Shown: piece after piece, positions 40,801 through 55,800 of the stretch
How positions within the stretch are numbered: the stretch's first letter is position 1
How the letters are laid out: each line of letters begins with the position of its first letter
Assembly: GCA_023055355.1 (NCBI GenBank)
Contig: JALJCS010000004.1
Coordinates: 24,030,744 to 24,094,743 of the forward strand
Length of the DNA stretch: 64,000 nucleotides
Direction of reading: 5' to 3'
Source: Agelaius tricolor
Lineage: Eukaryota; Chordata; Aves; Passeriformes; Icteridae
The notes under the pieces: generated by a model
Database searches by the model: none
Told to the model about the DNA's origin: nothing
What the model saw: only the letters and a program-made list of their open reading frames with translations
Made by a program: the position numbers and the translations under genes

Positions 40801-43800
40801 AATATTAAAAGAGGAAGTTTTTTAATGGAATTGGGACTAGTGTTGCATTACTTCAAATAGGAATATTTGTGTTTTTTTTTTTTTTTCAGGAGTGTATTTT
40901 ACCTGCTTTATCTAATTAGAAGGAAAACTAACATCAGCATAGCAAAAACTAATGTTTTAAATTGCTGTTGTATATTGCCTTTCAGCATACTTTAATTAAA
41001 GTGACATTTGTTTGTCCTATAATATCACCATTCCCTAATCGATGTACTGAGCAAGCATCATGGTGACAAGATAAGTTGCTTTGTTTTGTTCCATATGTCT
41101 GTGTTCCAAATTTTCTATAGTTTTAATTGGTTCCCTGCAGAATAACATTTACAAGCATATGGTATGGAAAATGCTGACTGCATTTATCATATATTTTACT
41201 GTATTGGTGGCACTATATCACTAAGCCTTTAAATGTGATTATGAGGTTATTTAATGCAGTCAATAGTGTGCTTAAAACACAGCAAAAATCTGCAGTGAGC
41301 CAAGTAGTATCAAGGAAATATGTTTAAATGTCTTCTTAATGCTTCAGGGATAGATGAGGAAGTCTGTTTCAGAAAAGGTTTTGATAATGTTTATGCTGAA
41401 ACATACTTTGTCACCTGAGAGCAAGTCTGAAAGCTCTGTGGAGTCTAATTGGCATCACAAGAGGAATGTCTGTAGGAACGTCTGTAGGAACTGTAGAGGC
41501 AAAATACCTGGTGTGTCTAGGCTTATTGACTTCTGAAGAAATGCAGTGGTATAAGATGGTGAAATGAAATGGAGGATCAGCTTCTTACTCTCGTATGTCT
41601 GGCATTGAAGACATCAGTAGCACGTTTTTGCAAGATTCTGCTCTGGAGAAAGATGGCCAGTGCAAAAGGAAGGGACCATGAGTGACTGAGAAGACCCTAT
41701 GTGAGGATCTTAGTTCAATAGTATTGACATAGATTATTCCTCTTTGGATATGCTGAAGGGGAAGTGTGTCATGGTGGAGAACATCTGATCTGGATTCTTT
41801 GCTGAGGCAAATTGATCAAGGTGGTTTCAGACTGCTCCAAGAGGTGTTCTGTGGGTCATTGCATTAATGACCTCTTTGGATTTCATGAGTGGACTGGACA
41901 CTTGGACACAGCCCAAATGATCACAGAAAGAGGTTCACTCCATATGTGGATATTTATGATGTATGTATTACATCCTTTGCATTTGTTCAAGAGGTAACAT
42001 ACAGTCTCTTTCCCTAGCGTGAACCCAGATGAACTCACTAAATAAACTACTTAAAAATTTCTATCGCTGTTGTGTGTCATCTGTGTAAAAGGGAGCATTA
42101 GGCATTAAAGCAACATAACTTTATTAGTGACTAGCCCTACACTGAAATCATATGCATGTTAAAAGTAATACAGGAATGTAATTGTGCATTTTCTCATTTG
42201 TGATATTTCTGTGGCTCTGATGTTAGTGTTGTAGTGAGGACAATTCAGAGATCTAAACAATATAGACCTAACTAATTACTGTATGAATAAAAATTGCATT
42301 CTCATAATGAAACATATGTTTCTTTTCTCATAACATTTCAAATAAAAAAATAGATTTTTTTTTAAGTTGGGTTTTATTTTGAGTGCACTGTCATTTTACT
42401 AACAAGCACAGTATTACAATTTTTATTTATTTTACTAACAAGCACAGTATTACAGTTTTTATTCTGTGCTCAGAATACAAAAAATCAACCAAACATCAAA
42501 TCAACCAAATATTTATCCTTCAGAAGGACAACAGGAGTAAAACATATTACAATCATAGAATTACCTCATGGAGAAAGAAGCTGCCAATGATAATAAAGGA
42601 GTTTTTGTGGAATGATGTATAGAGCAGGCAGAGCAGAGCAGTACTGGCTGCTGTGGAGGAATAGGTGTCTGGTTTTCAGTGTGGAATAAGAAGAGCAACT
42701 GAAATGATGCTGAAGTTAAAAACTGAAACAAAACAAAAGCCAAAACAAAAACTAGCAACTTTTCAGCATCACTCTTACCAGAGAACGGGTAAAAGACCAA
42801 AGACATTTTAGAATTATGATATGATGAACCTGTTGAACTAAAAAGGCAAAAGTGGAAATGACTTTGGTTTGATCATCTCTTCCAGCTGTGATTTTCTCGC
42901 TCACTAATGATACTTCTACTGAGTTGTTGGCTTACTTCAGGCTATGGTTTCATGTTCAGCCTGGTGCCCATCACTTAAGGATTACGCTGACTTAAGAAAG
43001 ATGAAGCTTGACTCCAAAGGCTTCTATAAAATGCAGTGTTAAAGTGCTGCCTGACTCTTGGTAAACTCATTCTCAGTTGCAGAGTTGCTTTCTTCATTTT
43101 AAAGAAGCAGCTAAACTTAAAACAATCCAAGGTCAGACGTTAAGTTTGTGAGAGGCAGGTAAATTAACTGCATTGTTTGGATTGCTTGCCCCTGCCTTCC
43201 TCAAAACAAACCTTTTTTTCTCGAATACACTTTCTTTGCTCTATATTATTTATTTAGCCTCTGCACTGTATGAGGTAGGGGTTTATTGCTACCTGTCGCC
43301 TCCTGATGCACCACAGAGCTGATATATTTACCTGAGGGGCACTCTGCTCCTCGGGTAAGTGTACTCCTACTTTTAAGTGATTTGTGCCTAATAGCTCAAA
43401 GAACTGTTTGGTCCTATAGTAAGCCAAGCAATTCCTAAGGGAGATAAATACAATCAAGTCCTGTAAACTAGATTAGGCATCCCAGTCTCACTTCTGCATG
43501 CTAAGTGGCAAGTGGGGAAGGAGTGGGAAGAGGAGTTAGGTAGCTTGAGATGGAAATTCAAAGATTTGCTGTGACTGACTGTAAGATGTCCTGGAATAGG
43601 AATATAACTTGCTCTTTTGCTGAATTTCTGTGTGCTGTATACTCAGTTATTAGGTGAAAGCACTAATCCTGTGTAAGACAGTTAATTTAAACAAATGAAT
43701 TAATACAGCATAAATGAAAGGAGACTTTGATTTTTATTTTAGTAACTTCTATCATAGAGAATTTCATTGACAGATGGTTGAAGTACTGCTAAGTCAAGCT

Positions 43801-46800
43801 TAAGTAATTATTGTGCTGGGAACATTTTCCTTTTTCAGCCATAGGAGACCATATCCTGTTTTGTCTTTGCAGGAGGAGTAATGTGATATTGTTACTGAGC
43901 CTAAGGCCATTAAAATAAGACTTTGCTTTATCATTTTGTTTAAATTATATCATAAAAACTTAGGTTTCTCTAATTCTCTAAGAAAAAACATATTTAATAA
44001 CTTTTAAAGCATTTTTTAGTCTTGATATAGCAGCAAAGATGGGATCAAAACATAAGATGTCAAAGTCACACTTCCAAATGTGTGTGCAAATGGGCACATA
44101 TATGTACCCCATGTATGATTCAGTTTGTAAACCATATACTATTGGATATTCCAAATTCATATACTCCATGATCTAGTAGAGGTGCTGTCTCAAATGTTGA
44201 ACCTGAAGGCAAAATTTTGTAGAAGCGGGAGAGTGTGAACATGTAAAGCTTACAAAACATGGTGAAAAATCAATGCCAAACCAATTGGTGCAATAAATAT
44301 AATTTTAAAAAGAGCCAACAAGATTTTGATTGATGTTCTGAGTTCTGTAGTTCTTCTTGTTTATATTTTAATACAATTTATGCATTATTTGATTACTCGA
44401 CCTATTTTTTTTAAGTGAAAACTTGATGTAGAAATCATTGTTCATTTCTGGATTTTTGCAATATGAATGAATGTATGTAATAAGCTTGAGAGGAGGTATT
44501 TCAAAAACAAGCGGAGCAGACTTGCCTACAGTTACAGGCTGTAAAATTAACTAAAAATGGAAAAGGAATAAATGTTTGTGGTTCTTCAGAGTTCTTTCTT
44601 GAATAGTGTTGAGTTTGTCTGCCTGCAGAATTCTTAGAGCCTGTTGGTAATGCAGAAATACTGAACTGCGTTCTCATCAGTAATACCTGACCATGCCAGT
44701 GATTAGAAATGACTGGAAAAGAGAGTTCCTGTCCTGTGGAAATTCCAGGAACAATCTAAAGATAAGACTTCCTTGCCTGATTGGCATGTCAGATAGCTAC
44801 CCTACCTCTTTTCCATTATTAATTTTGAAGGAACGTCACAGTTCTATGGAACATTGTGAATTTGGGAAGCACTATTTTAAAATAAAAAAATGAATAAAAT
44901 TCCTCCTTTTATTAAGAGGTTGACTCTTAAATATAGCTTTTAAAATACTAATTTCAGAAGAGCAGATGTAATCATAAGGCTGTGTTCAACGTGCTGTGGG
45001 AAGTGCACTCATCATCAGAGTGCAGGTATGATTGGGTAAATCATGTGTACAAGTGCTATATGTACAACAGCTAAGGTATGAAGAAGTTCTCCTACTCTTT
45101 GTTATGGACTAATCATAGTCTTGTCTTACCGTATCACATTCAAAGCAAAATATCAGATAAAGTTTTATGCCTATTCAGCCATCTCTGAGGATGGTGTTAA
45201 ATTTTTGATCCTTCCGCCTTTGTTTATCTTACTGGTAAGGCTGTGTCTTCGACACAAAAACAGATGATGTGGAATTAGAAAATTCCCCTTATGTTTTATA
45301 TTTTGTTCTGCTAGTGGTATTGGTGTTTGCTGTAATTTTTTTTCATATTTGTAAGTAAAGCAAGACTGTACAATGGATATTCAATAAGCAATGATTAAAA
45401 CATGTCACACATGAAATTTTTGTGACTACATTTCTGTTCCTTAGGGAAGAATCCTTATGTACCCAGATATTTAACAGTTAGTACTTTAGATAACTGTGTG
45501 TCATATACTCTACATGATAAATGGGATACTATAGGGGCAGAGAAATGCAATAATTTTTGACTGACCTCAAATATGGGAGAAAACAAGGATTCTTTCTTAT
45601 ATCTCTTTTTAGAATAAGAGAGAATCTATTTTTTTTCCGGACCAAAGCTTTCTTGTGAAAAGACTTATGAAGTATTTAACTAACTGGAACTTTGCATGAA
45701 ATGTTAAATTAACTTTGCTTTGGCTTAAAACCATTTCTTTGACAGTAGAGATGTATAATCATCTTAAAAGCCCTCAGGCTGCTGGAAGCATAATGCTGCC
45801 ATTTACTATAAGGTAAATGCAAGTTGCACTCCAAAATGGCTACTGAATAAATTGTAGCTCTGGTTTGAAGGTACAATTTCAGGTACAGAAACCCTCTTCC
45901 ATGTGATTTGATTACTTTAAATATTGAAAAACAGATTTTTTGCTATCTTGGCCTTTGTCCAGACAGTTAGGATTTTTCCCTGTGCACCTCCAGGAAAGCT
46001 GTGTCTGTGAAGCTTGTACTCCCTGATTGGTGCTTCAGCCACAAGACTGGAAAAGTTTTCAGTGTTGTATCTGACACTGTATATTGCTGTGTGGCTCTGC
46101 AGCTTCTTCATTTTTAATTTGCTTGTGTTAAGACGTATTGTTTCTTCTTCAAAGAATTGCTATGCTTGACAAGTGCTGTCCCATTCCCCCCAAGGACAGA
46201 ACTAGTGAAATTTGAGGCAAAAAGCAAATAATGACTCAGAAAGCAAGGCTGTGTGTGGCTGTTGAGTCTGTATTTGTGCAGTGTGTATGTGGGGTGGGGG
46301 GCAGGGGTGTGATTGTGTATGGAGGAAATGGAAAAGGTTTTTTTGGCTGCAAAATGCTACATTGAGCATTTTGTAGGCATTCCTGTTTATACTAGGATGA
46401 ATCTTCAGTGTTTATTACCTTGCAAGATCACTTCAGCTTCTCTATTAACAGAAGGAAAAAAAGTAGAGAGAATGTAATTTTTGACTGGAATATTGTAGTT
46501 TGATCAATCACTGCAGTTAACATGTCCTGATCAAAATATTTACAAACCCGATTGGCAGTATTGCAGTATGTTTGAATATATCAGCTGTTTGATGCAGATG
46601 GGAACCAGTAAATGCTATTTTTACTGCAGTTACATAAGGATGCAGTTGTCATACTAATGCTTTTATGTATTAATAGACAACAAAAGTGGACAGATATGAG
46701 AGCTTCTTCATAGTAAATATCTGAGAATCAGATCTCTTTAAGAAGTAGCCTAATGCTTATAAAGCTCTTTCCTGAGCACAGTAAGTGAATGTTAATCTAT

Positions 46801-49800
46801 GCAGGTCTGATCTAAATTGAGTTATCCTGACTGATGCCATCTGAAAATGACACATAATTTCTTTAATTCATTTTATCCCAGTCATCCAGTGTTTGTGCAT
46901 TTTACAATTTACCTTTAGTCTTGCTAAACAAAAACTCATAATCATGAAGAGAAATCACTGATCTCATATGTAGTTTGATTTAAGAGTTCTAGCTTCATCA
47001 TTAACCTCCAGATTTTTTGTAATTCTTAGAGAAATTGGCAGTTCATGTTTCCTCTCAGGTTTAGCTGTGATAACTGCAGGAGGTAATCAGATTTTAGTCC
47101 TATTGTGGCTAAGCCTTACTGGGCTTATGGATCTTTGTATTCTGGATTGTGACCTTCTCTGCCCAGGTTTTTGCATGGAAAGACCTGTAAGAGGAAGCCT
47201 TACATACATGTAACTGCTTTTCCTGAAGATGGCTGATGAGCATGTAATAGACTAAGCAAACTAGTTGTATCTGAGATAGTGGAAGAGGAAGCAGTCTTTG
47301 ACATGTGAGATAAGCAGTATGCTTGGATGGCATACTTGCATTTATGCACAATGTATAATGGAGAGTATTTGGAGGTTTATTATTAGTAAATAATAATAAG
47401 ATGCTAAAAAGCCATTCATTTAGCTGCACATGGGGAAATGAAATATTGGTGAAATCATGTATCTGGGATCTGCAAGAAGGGAAGAAGAGAAACAAATTCA
47501 TCTCACTGAAGAGAAAAGCAGGAAAGGTGGGGAGAAAGGTATTGCTAGTTGCTGTCACTATCACAGAGGGACCTTGACAGGCTTGAGAGATGGGCTTGGG
47601 TGAACCTCATGAACCATAAGGCCAGATGCAAGGTGCTGCACCTGGGCCAGGACAATGCTGAGCACAAACACAAACTGAGTGGAGAGGGACTGAGAGCAGC
47701 CCTCAGGAGAAAGACTTGTGGTTGTTTGTGGAGAAAAAGTTTGTTTTAACCTGGCAATGTGTGCCTACATTCCAGAAAGCCAGTTGTGTCCTGGGCTGCA
47801 CCCAAAGCAGTGTGGGCAGCAGGCCAGGGAGGGGATTCTGCTCTGCTCTGCTGAGAGCCCACCTGCAGGGCTGCATCCAGCTCTGGGGTCCCAGCTCAGG
47901 AAGGACATGGAACTGATGGAGGCCACAGGAGATCTGTTAAGTCAATCTCAGGGCTGGAACAGCTCTCCTGGGAAGACAGGCTCAGAGAGCTGGGAATGTT
48001 CAGCCTGGAGATGAATGCAGTAGGACCTTAGAACCGCATTCCACTACCTAAAGGGGAAATACAGGAAAGATGGAGAGGGCTTTCTGACAAGGATGCGTAG
48101 TGATAGGACATGGCCTTAAACTGGAAAAGGGCAGGTTTAGATTAGGTATTGTGAAGAAATTCATTACTTAGAGGGTACTAAAAAAAGGATGAGCTCATGA
48201 GCTTTATTTTTGTTCTTTGTCATAGCAAATCAAGCAGAAATGCATGCTGCAGAAGAAAATGTTGGAAAAATTATATTGAAAGGAGTTAATGGAGACTGTT
48301 TATTGCCAGTGAAGACTTAGAGCATAAATGAACATATCTGTTCTAGTCATTGTATTCTTCAGTAAGCTGTCTTTCCTGGGAATGGAGGGAATATAGGGAA
48401 TGGAGACTGTCTCCTGGATTTATTACCCAAATCTATTTTGATGGCTGTGTTCCATTAAAGGAAAGAACCTAAGTTTATTCCATATGTTCAGGTAAACCTA
48501 AGATTAGACATAGAGAAAAAAGGTTAGCTTAAGAAGAATTGCACATTTATAATCATTAAGGGTAATGTAATAATTACATGCTTCTGTTGAAAGATTAAAA
48601 TTTTGATATCCAGAATTCAGGGAATTAAAAATAGCAGAAAGTACATCAGCCTGTACATGCCCACAACAAAAATGTTTACTTTCACATGTTTGTTTCTGAA
48701 ACGTCTCTTAGATCAGTCACATATGTTTCACCAATTAAGAAGCACTGAAAGTAAATAAACTGTAATGTTTCCATGCAGCTGGCTTGACAGTAATGATGTG
48801 CACAAGAGAAAAACTTAGTCTTATATTTTATGTGTGTGATTGTGAAGAAGGTAGATCCTTCCCTTCAATACTTTGCTTTCATACAGTAGGTTTGTCTTCT
48901 CTTTTCCTCTTGTTTAGAAGGCTCTTAATTTTACTAAGTGAGAACAATTCAAAACTCATAGTACTTCAACTGTGTTCAGCTTCTGAAGATTCAGGGTGAA
49001 AGGTTACTTTGTCTATTTACTGATGCCAGCTAAGTGAAGAAAAAAGGGCAAAATTAAAATTACAACTTGCTGCATATTATTTGCTGTGTATTTTGTTTTG
49101 TATATTTTCTACACTCTTTTGGACTGTTTTTCTAAATGGATTTGTGAGATGTTTTGAAATGCTTTTCCATGTGTACATGAAGTTGCTGCTTATCTGTTAC
49201 TTATCTGTGAGAGGGACTTATGTCAGATTCAGACCTCATTGGTTTCTAAACTATGGTGTCTTGTGAAATTTAGTTTTTGGCTTTCTTGGGAGGTCTGAAG
49301 CCAAGGAATGTCCTTCCTCTGAACAGGAAGTCCATTCCTTCAGTCAGCAGTGAAAAATGCTGCAACTGAGTACAAGGCCTAATATTTAACTTGTCCTTTT
49401 AACTTTTCTCATTTGACTTTTTCTCATCATTTCCACTTATGGCAATTGTCTTCTAATATGTTACAGAGCAGGAGCAAACGTGTGGAAAAAGTCCATGTTG
49501 TTCTTGCGAGTAAGCCCTGTGATTTGGATTCGCTTATTTCTACCCTGGCCTACGCCTACTTTCTAGACAAGGTAATGGAAAAATTGGACTGAGTGGTCTT
49601 AATTCACTTTTTCCAGGTTGTTACAGACATCTTATTGTTAAGTCAATTGTAAAAGTATTTTTCCTGGACAATAATTTTGTTGTTATCAAAAGTGAGTTTT
49701 TAAAAGATAAATAATCAACATTTCTTTCCACACAAAAATGAATGAATGGTTATTAGGTGGTTTATTGAATAACATGAGAAAAATCAGTCCTGTGCTTCAT

Positions 49801-52800
49801 TCCTTATCCTATTCCTCTCCTGGTTTCCCAGGTACTCTCTAAGAGGCAAACAGTGACAGGTGAAGGGAAAAAAGCGTGAAATACCTCTTTTTTTTTTTTT
49901 TCTTCTAACTAAGTGAAGGGGAGAAAACCTGAAACAGAAAATCCAGGCTATACCTAATTGTTTACTCTGTTAAAATACCATCCTGATGAAAGACAGGTCC
50001 AATTCTCACAAATGCACACGTATGTTACAGGTCAGCCCTCCTGATGTTCTCTGCTTACCTGTGTTGAACATACCAAGAAAAGACTTCAGCTACTTCACTG
50101 AGACAAGATTTATTTTGAACGAGCTGAAAATCCCAGAGTCATTCCATATCTTCCGAGATGAAATCAATTTGCATCAGCTGAATGCTGAAGGGAAATTGTC
50201 TTTAACGCTTGTAAACAGCAGCATGCTGACAAGGTATTGAGTTTTACGTACACTAAGGTGGCTTATGTGAGTTTGAGCTGTTTCAAAAATTAAGTTTTTT
50301 CTGTATTAACATTGATATCGCTATGTTAACACAGACCCAAAAAAAGGAACCTAAAATGTATTTTGTCTCTCTTTATGTTGAGTAACTGTAACAAGGTGAA
50401 CAGTCATCTTTGCATCACTTTAATGGAACTTCCAATTTTAAAAACCTTATGTTTTCACACCTCTTAGATTAGATATATTAATTTAGTTAAATAGTCTGGA
50501 GGTTTCCTGTGGCCAGTAGATAAGAGATCAGAATTTTTTTCCTGCTTCTTAGTTAGCTTTCCTTTGAGAATCTTATATTGATTTGCAGGTGCCCACACAC
50601 TAGGATATGTGCTCTTAAGATGGCTGATGGATTATAGTGGTCTTTACCAACTACAGCCTTTCAAAAGGCTCAGAGTTGATGTCGGGAAGATCATGGTCCG
50701 GATACCCATCCTTAAAAGGGACCATTTACAAGGCCATTGTGAATCTTTTATGAAGAGCCTCTTTATAATGGTCTGCCTGACTTCCCCAGAGTGAAGGATG
50801 CTGTTTACTTCCAGCTGTCCTTAGAATTTCATTTAAGACAATTAGCATCCTATAGCTCCATGGTACTCTGAGAAGTTTATAGATTAGACTAAAAGTAGTG
50901 AAAATCTGAAGAAAAAAATATGTGTGGATGTCATAGCTGTTGATGTGTTAAGTGCCATCAGCTCAGTGCATCATTCACTCCTCAGAGCAAAAATTATCTG
51001 TAAGATCTCCTTTTTGTTTATTACTGTCACTACCTCTGTTTCTTCCTTCTGAAGAATTACAATTAGTATTTTACTATTAAAATTAGTTTGGCTTGGTTAC
51101 TACTATTGTAAACATAAACATAAAGTATCTTAATGAAAAAAAAGAAAAAAAAGAAAAGTTTTTTTTGTAAGTTTTCAGAATATTAAGTTGAGAAGATCCT
51201 AAATCTCCTCCATATAAAGATGGCTGTTTTCAGCACATGTAGAAATACTTTTTTTCAATAGTTTTTAATAGATGTTGTACTTAGTGATGTATCAAACAGT
51301 TAAAGAACTCTGAACACTTAATTTAAGAATCATGGATTTAGGACCTCTGTGACATCCTTTGGTTTTATAGCAGATTTCAGGTAGCTATAACAATGCTGTC
51401 ATAGTCCAGAATTTAAAAAAAATATGTTGCACTTTCTTACTAAGTTGTCTATGTAGCTATAAAGATAAATATATATATATAACTTCTGAATTTGCTTTAT
51501 AGTGAGGATAAAAGTTTGGAATCAGCTGTTGTCAAAGTCATCAATCCAGATGAGCAATGTGACAAGACCCTGGAGTTACAAGCATGTTCTTCCTCTTTAG
51601 TCGTAAAAGAGATTCTTCAGAAGGCACCAGAGTTAATCACTCAGCAACTGGCTTATCTCCTCAGAGGTGAGAGATTACTCTTTATATTAAATACTGAAAG
51701 GTTTAATGGAGTGTTTCTGAATTTGCTCATGCAGAAAGAGTGTGATCCATTCTTTGGTTAACAATCCCTTTAAAGACCACAGGAAGCTTCATAAAAGAAG
51801 CAGGGAGTAAAGAGTTTGTTAAAGAGTAACATTATATTGAATATTAAAAATGTGCATTTAAAAATAGGCATGAGAGGTCTTTGCTGTATCACTAGACAAG
51901 AATATTAAATGAAACTGTCGACATACCAGCTGGGTAGCTGGAAAAGCTGTGCAGTTCGTTGATTCCAGGGGCATTGTGGACAACAATATGGATTGGAATC
52001 TAATATTTACAAGTTAAAGCTTTTCCCTCCCAATGGTTGTACTTTTTTTTATAGAATGGTATTTTAATGGCATGATGCAAAACTTTTGCTGTTTAAAAAC
52101 AGTGCTACCAAATCTGCATTGTGTTCTCCTTTTCTTTTGCAGTCTATGCCCAGCAGAGTACAAAATGGGGGTGGGCTTCAACAATCAGAAGTATTTTCTT
52201 CTCTGTCTTGGAAGTTCATAATTTATATTAATTTTCTTGGTTTATTTGCTGCATAGAACTTTCCAGTTGGAAATAAAACAGGTGTTGAACAGTCAGTGCT
52301 TTTGGATTACTTACTGTGTTTTAATAATTTTCAACAAATTTTATAGGTTTTAAGTTTTAATGATGTGAAACTGCTAAATGTCCTTTTAAGGAATTAATGT
52401 GGGCATGTTTAAGGAGGATTATAAAAACTTGTCTACATTTAGACTTCAGAAGCAATGAGAATCTTGGCAAATCATTGTACTCATCGCTATGATAACTAAT
52501 AAACACGTTATAAAAAATCAAAAAGTTTAATTTTTTAAAGTATTCCACAGAATAAGCATTAACAGTAGCACAGCATTTAGCCTGCCCTTACAGTATCCTT
52601 CCATGCTAACAAGCTTTAGTTAACTTGCCATGAAGCATTTTTGTAAGCTCCAAATTTCTGTTGAGTAGCTCTCCAGGAATCTAAGTAAATGACCAAGCAT
52701 AATAATTGGTTTTGGAGGCAGAGCAAAAAAAGGGTTTTTAGGGAATATCAGGATACTTGTTTGTTAGTGCAGAGTCAGAGGGAGAGGTCTGAATAATGTT

Positions 52801-55800
52801 GAAGAATGTGTTCGAGTACTGTATGTGGCTGTGTCAGCATGTTTTGTGCCTCTAATATGTATCCAGATTAAAATTAAGTGCTTTTATTAGTGTTTGCATT
52901 AGAGATAGCACTTACAGTTTTGGGAAATATAGTAGCTAATTCTAATTTTTTTTAATCAACGAGTAATTACATTTTGATTATTACATTTGGTAGAGCAAAT
53001 TTGAGGAACTTAATGGATAAAAAGTCCCTGCATACCTTCTTTTGCATGGTATGAAGTGACTGGCAAAGCCTAGGGAACAAAACACAGCTGTACTTGAGAC
53101 TTGGTGCTTTTCTACTTTTCCCAGCAGCTCAGGAACTGGTACAGAGGTTGCAAGAAAAAGGTTCTATTGTGTTTTTCACATTTTGCTATGTTACTTCCCG
53201 TGTAAATGTGTATATGGTTAATTTGTCTAAACTTCAGGTGAAGTTCAGAACAGAAGGCCAAATTAAAAGTTAGAGTGCTAAGAATTAGGATTTTATTTTC
53301 ATAAAACTGCTGTTGTCTGAGTCTCTGAGTTGGGAGGCCTTCTTTAATTTTCTGACTTTCCAGTGAGTATTTTGCTAGGAGACTTTTAAGATAAAATCTC
53401 ATGTTTTAATAATTATCATGTGGTGATCAAGACAGCTTAATTTGTTGACTGTTTTTGAAACTTCATTTTCTTTAAGTCTGTTAGTAGTTTTTAAATTCCA
53501 ATAAAAAGGCAGATGTTTATGTATATAAATGTCACCTTTGAGCAAACTTTACGTGCTTGTCTGTGTTTAAAAAAAAACAAAGCAAGATAAAAGACATTTC
53601 CTGTGAAACTGAGCATTACTGATTTAGGTATTTTTATATTTAAAGATAATTTTTTTTTAGGTGAATGCTTTTCTGGTATCTTTATCTCCTTAATCAGACA
53701 TTATACAAGCTAATTCTACCCTCGGGCTTTTGAGTAGAGCCTGCTTGGACAATCAGTGTTGTACAGCCATATTTGCCTCAAGTTAGAGTTGTGCTGTCTG
53801 TGGATTTGTGCCAGAAGCAAACAATTACAGAACCTGCCAGAGTCCTGGGCCTGTATTATTTTATTTCCCAAGAGATGTTTATGAGGGGACTGGTGCCAAA
53901 CTCAAGATCCATTAAACTGCTGAATCATTACATTCTCTGTTGCAGCCAGCTGGCAAGGATTTTATTCTAAGCACTCACTGTCAGGTATCTTGGGTCAATG
54001 CACTCTCAAAAATGCCTCCTTATGGTTATTTGTATAAGGCCCTTGAAGGATGCCACAAGGTGCAAACCACAACATGTAAATATAGACAGATCTCCAGCAA
54101 GAGCATCAGCAATTTTTTTAATGTGAATCTTTTGCTAGTGATGAGCTGCATAGTTGAGGTCTTTTCAAGCCCTGTTGGGGCAGTCTGACTTTCAGTAGAG
54201 AAGATTAGTTTGTTATTCTAGCCACCCAGACAAATGTTAAGAAATGCCCTTTTAAGGACTTTGGGAATTAGGCCAGTATTTTTTTTTGTTCTGTCTTGTA
54301 CATTGATCAGATGGTTCACATGCTCCTGCACTGATGCATCCTTAATATATATACCCAGAAGAAAGGATCATTTTGGCACTTGGACTGACGCTTCTTTTTA
54401 ATATATGGAAGCAGGTTTTTTTGGAGGCAGTGCTTTTCCTCTCTTTTTGCCAGTGAAGTTTTATTCCGGTTTCATTGCATTTCCTGTTAATTACAGTAAA
54501 GATTGCTTAATAGGATATATTTACAATTTTGATTTGCAGGTTTTTTTTTTTTTTTTTTGCGGGGTGGGGGGAGGGGTAGTGTGTGAGGAGTGTTGAAGGG
54601 GCTCTTGGTTTTCCCCTTTTTCCTGTCCTTTATTTTTACAGGTTATGGGACAAAACCTTAACAGGAGAAATGCCTATATTTTCATTGTACTGTTTCTCTC
54701 AGCAGTAAACTTATAATTCAGGAGATGCTTGTGCTGTTCTTAATGTTTTCCCGAAATGACTTCTGCCTTCATTAGATCATGTTTAATATTAATGCACAGC
54801 AATTGCTCTTGGCAAAACTAATGCTTCGCTTCCAAACTGCTTTGCAAAAAAATAATAAAATGCACATTTTTAAGAGCCTTAGCCTATTTTCTAGTGACCT
54901 CTTCAGAAAAAAAAAATGTAGTGAAGTGTGATGTACACAAGAAATAATATTGAATCTTGTATTGCCTATTATATTTTTTTCTCTGCTTGTAAGCAGACAG
55001 CAGCCACCATTATGCTTTCAGAAACCGTAGGGGAGTTGCTCCAACACTCAGTAAAATCTGCAGGAGATTTCTGAGACTGTGTATTGCTTTTACAGCAGGT
55101 ATTATAAGATAGCACATGACTAAATGGACTGCGACCTCTGGTCAAGCAAAAGTAACTTAAGTGACCTCTTTTACTAAACTACCTGGAATCTTAACACTCA
55201 CAGGAATGCTGAGGCTCCCTGGGGGAGAAGAGGTGTGCCATTCTCCCCTGGTGATCAGGAGAGTATTGAAGACTGATCATAGCATTAAAGGACAAGTAAA
55301 TGTTGATCTTGGGGCTTGCTGACACCCTAGTAATTTGAGAATGATCCTTTTCTGGCTTTCATCCTAGTAGAAAAGTTGTTAGTTGCAAGAAACTACAATT
55401 TTGGTGTGACTAGTGACAAAACCAGAGCCTTTTAGAAACCTTTCTAAGGTGTCTGCCTATTGTGAATGAAGATTACATCATGTTGACTTCCAAACTGGTG
55501 AGCTTGGGTGGATATACAACTCATACCTCTTGTTCTTCTGCATTTTCCTGTATGTTTGTATTGGTCTTACTCAAATATTCATTCCCCGAAGCACACTCAG
55601 CTGTAGTAAAAGTTTCATACGTTGTGTATCTGAGGAGGTTCTGTGCAGATGGACAGAGTGCCTAAGTCATCCTTATACTACAGGGGGGCTTAACAGGATA
55701 TTCTGCAGCCTTGCTCCACTAGGTGTGATGAATTTGAGCACATGTTGTAGATACAGCACTATTTTTGGAGTCTCCATTTCCTTTGTGTGTGCATGAGCAA

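Larger units (their letters stand above)
22882..49466 (+). other. PRUNE2: PRUNE2 intron 1 (26.6 kb)
   Basis: A long first intron, starting inside the CpG island and ending at the ATATGTTACAG acceptor. It contains CR1 copies at about 25.7, 26.0-26.8, 35.0 and 47.6 kb, poly(T) at 26.3 and 35.8 kb, a C-rich G-quadruplex motif at 36.2 kb, a G/T-only tract at 38.8 kb and a 36-bp tandem duplication at 42.4 kb, each listed separately. In the remaining stretches I see no exon, RNA gene or regulatory motif that I can support. Open frames of 60-98 codons have no recognisable domains. Confidence 0.9.

Noticed and set aside
47109..47564. 151-codon minus-strand open frame next to a CR1 copy
   Set aside because: It is the longest frame outside the island, but its composition (Leu/Ser/His/Phe-rich) looks like translated noncoding AT-rich DNA and I recognise no domain. 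Judged a chance frame.
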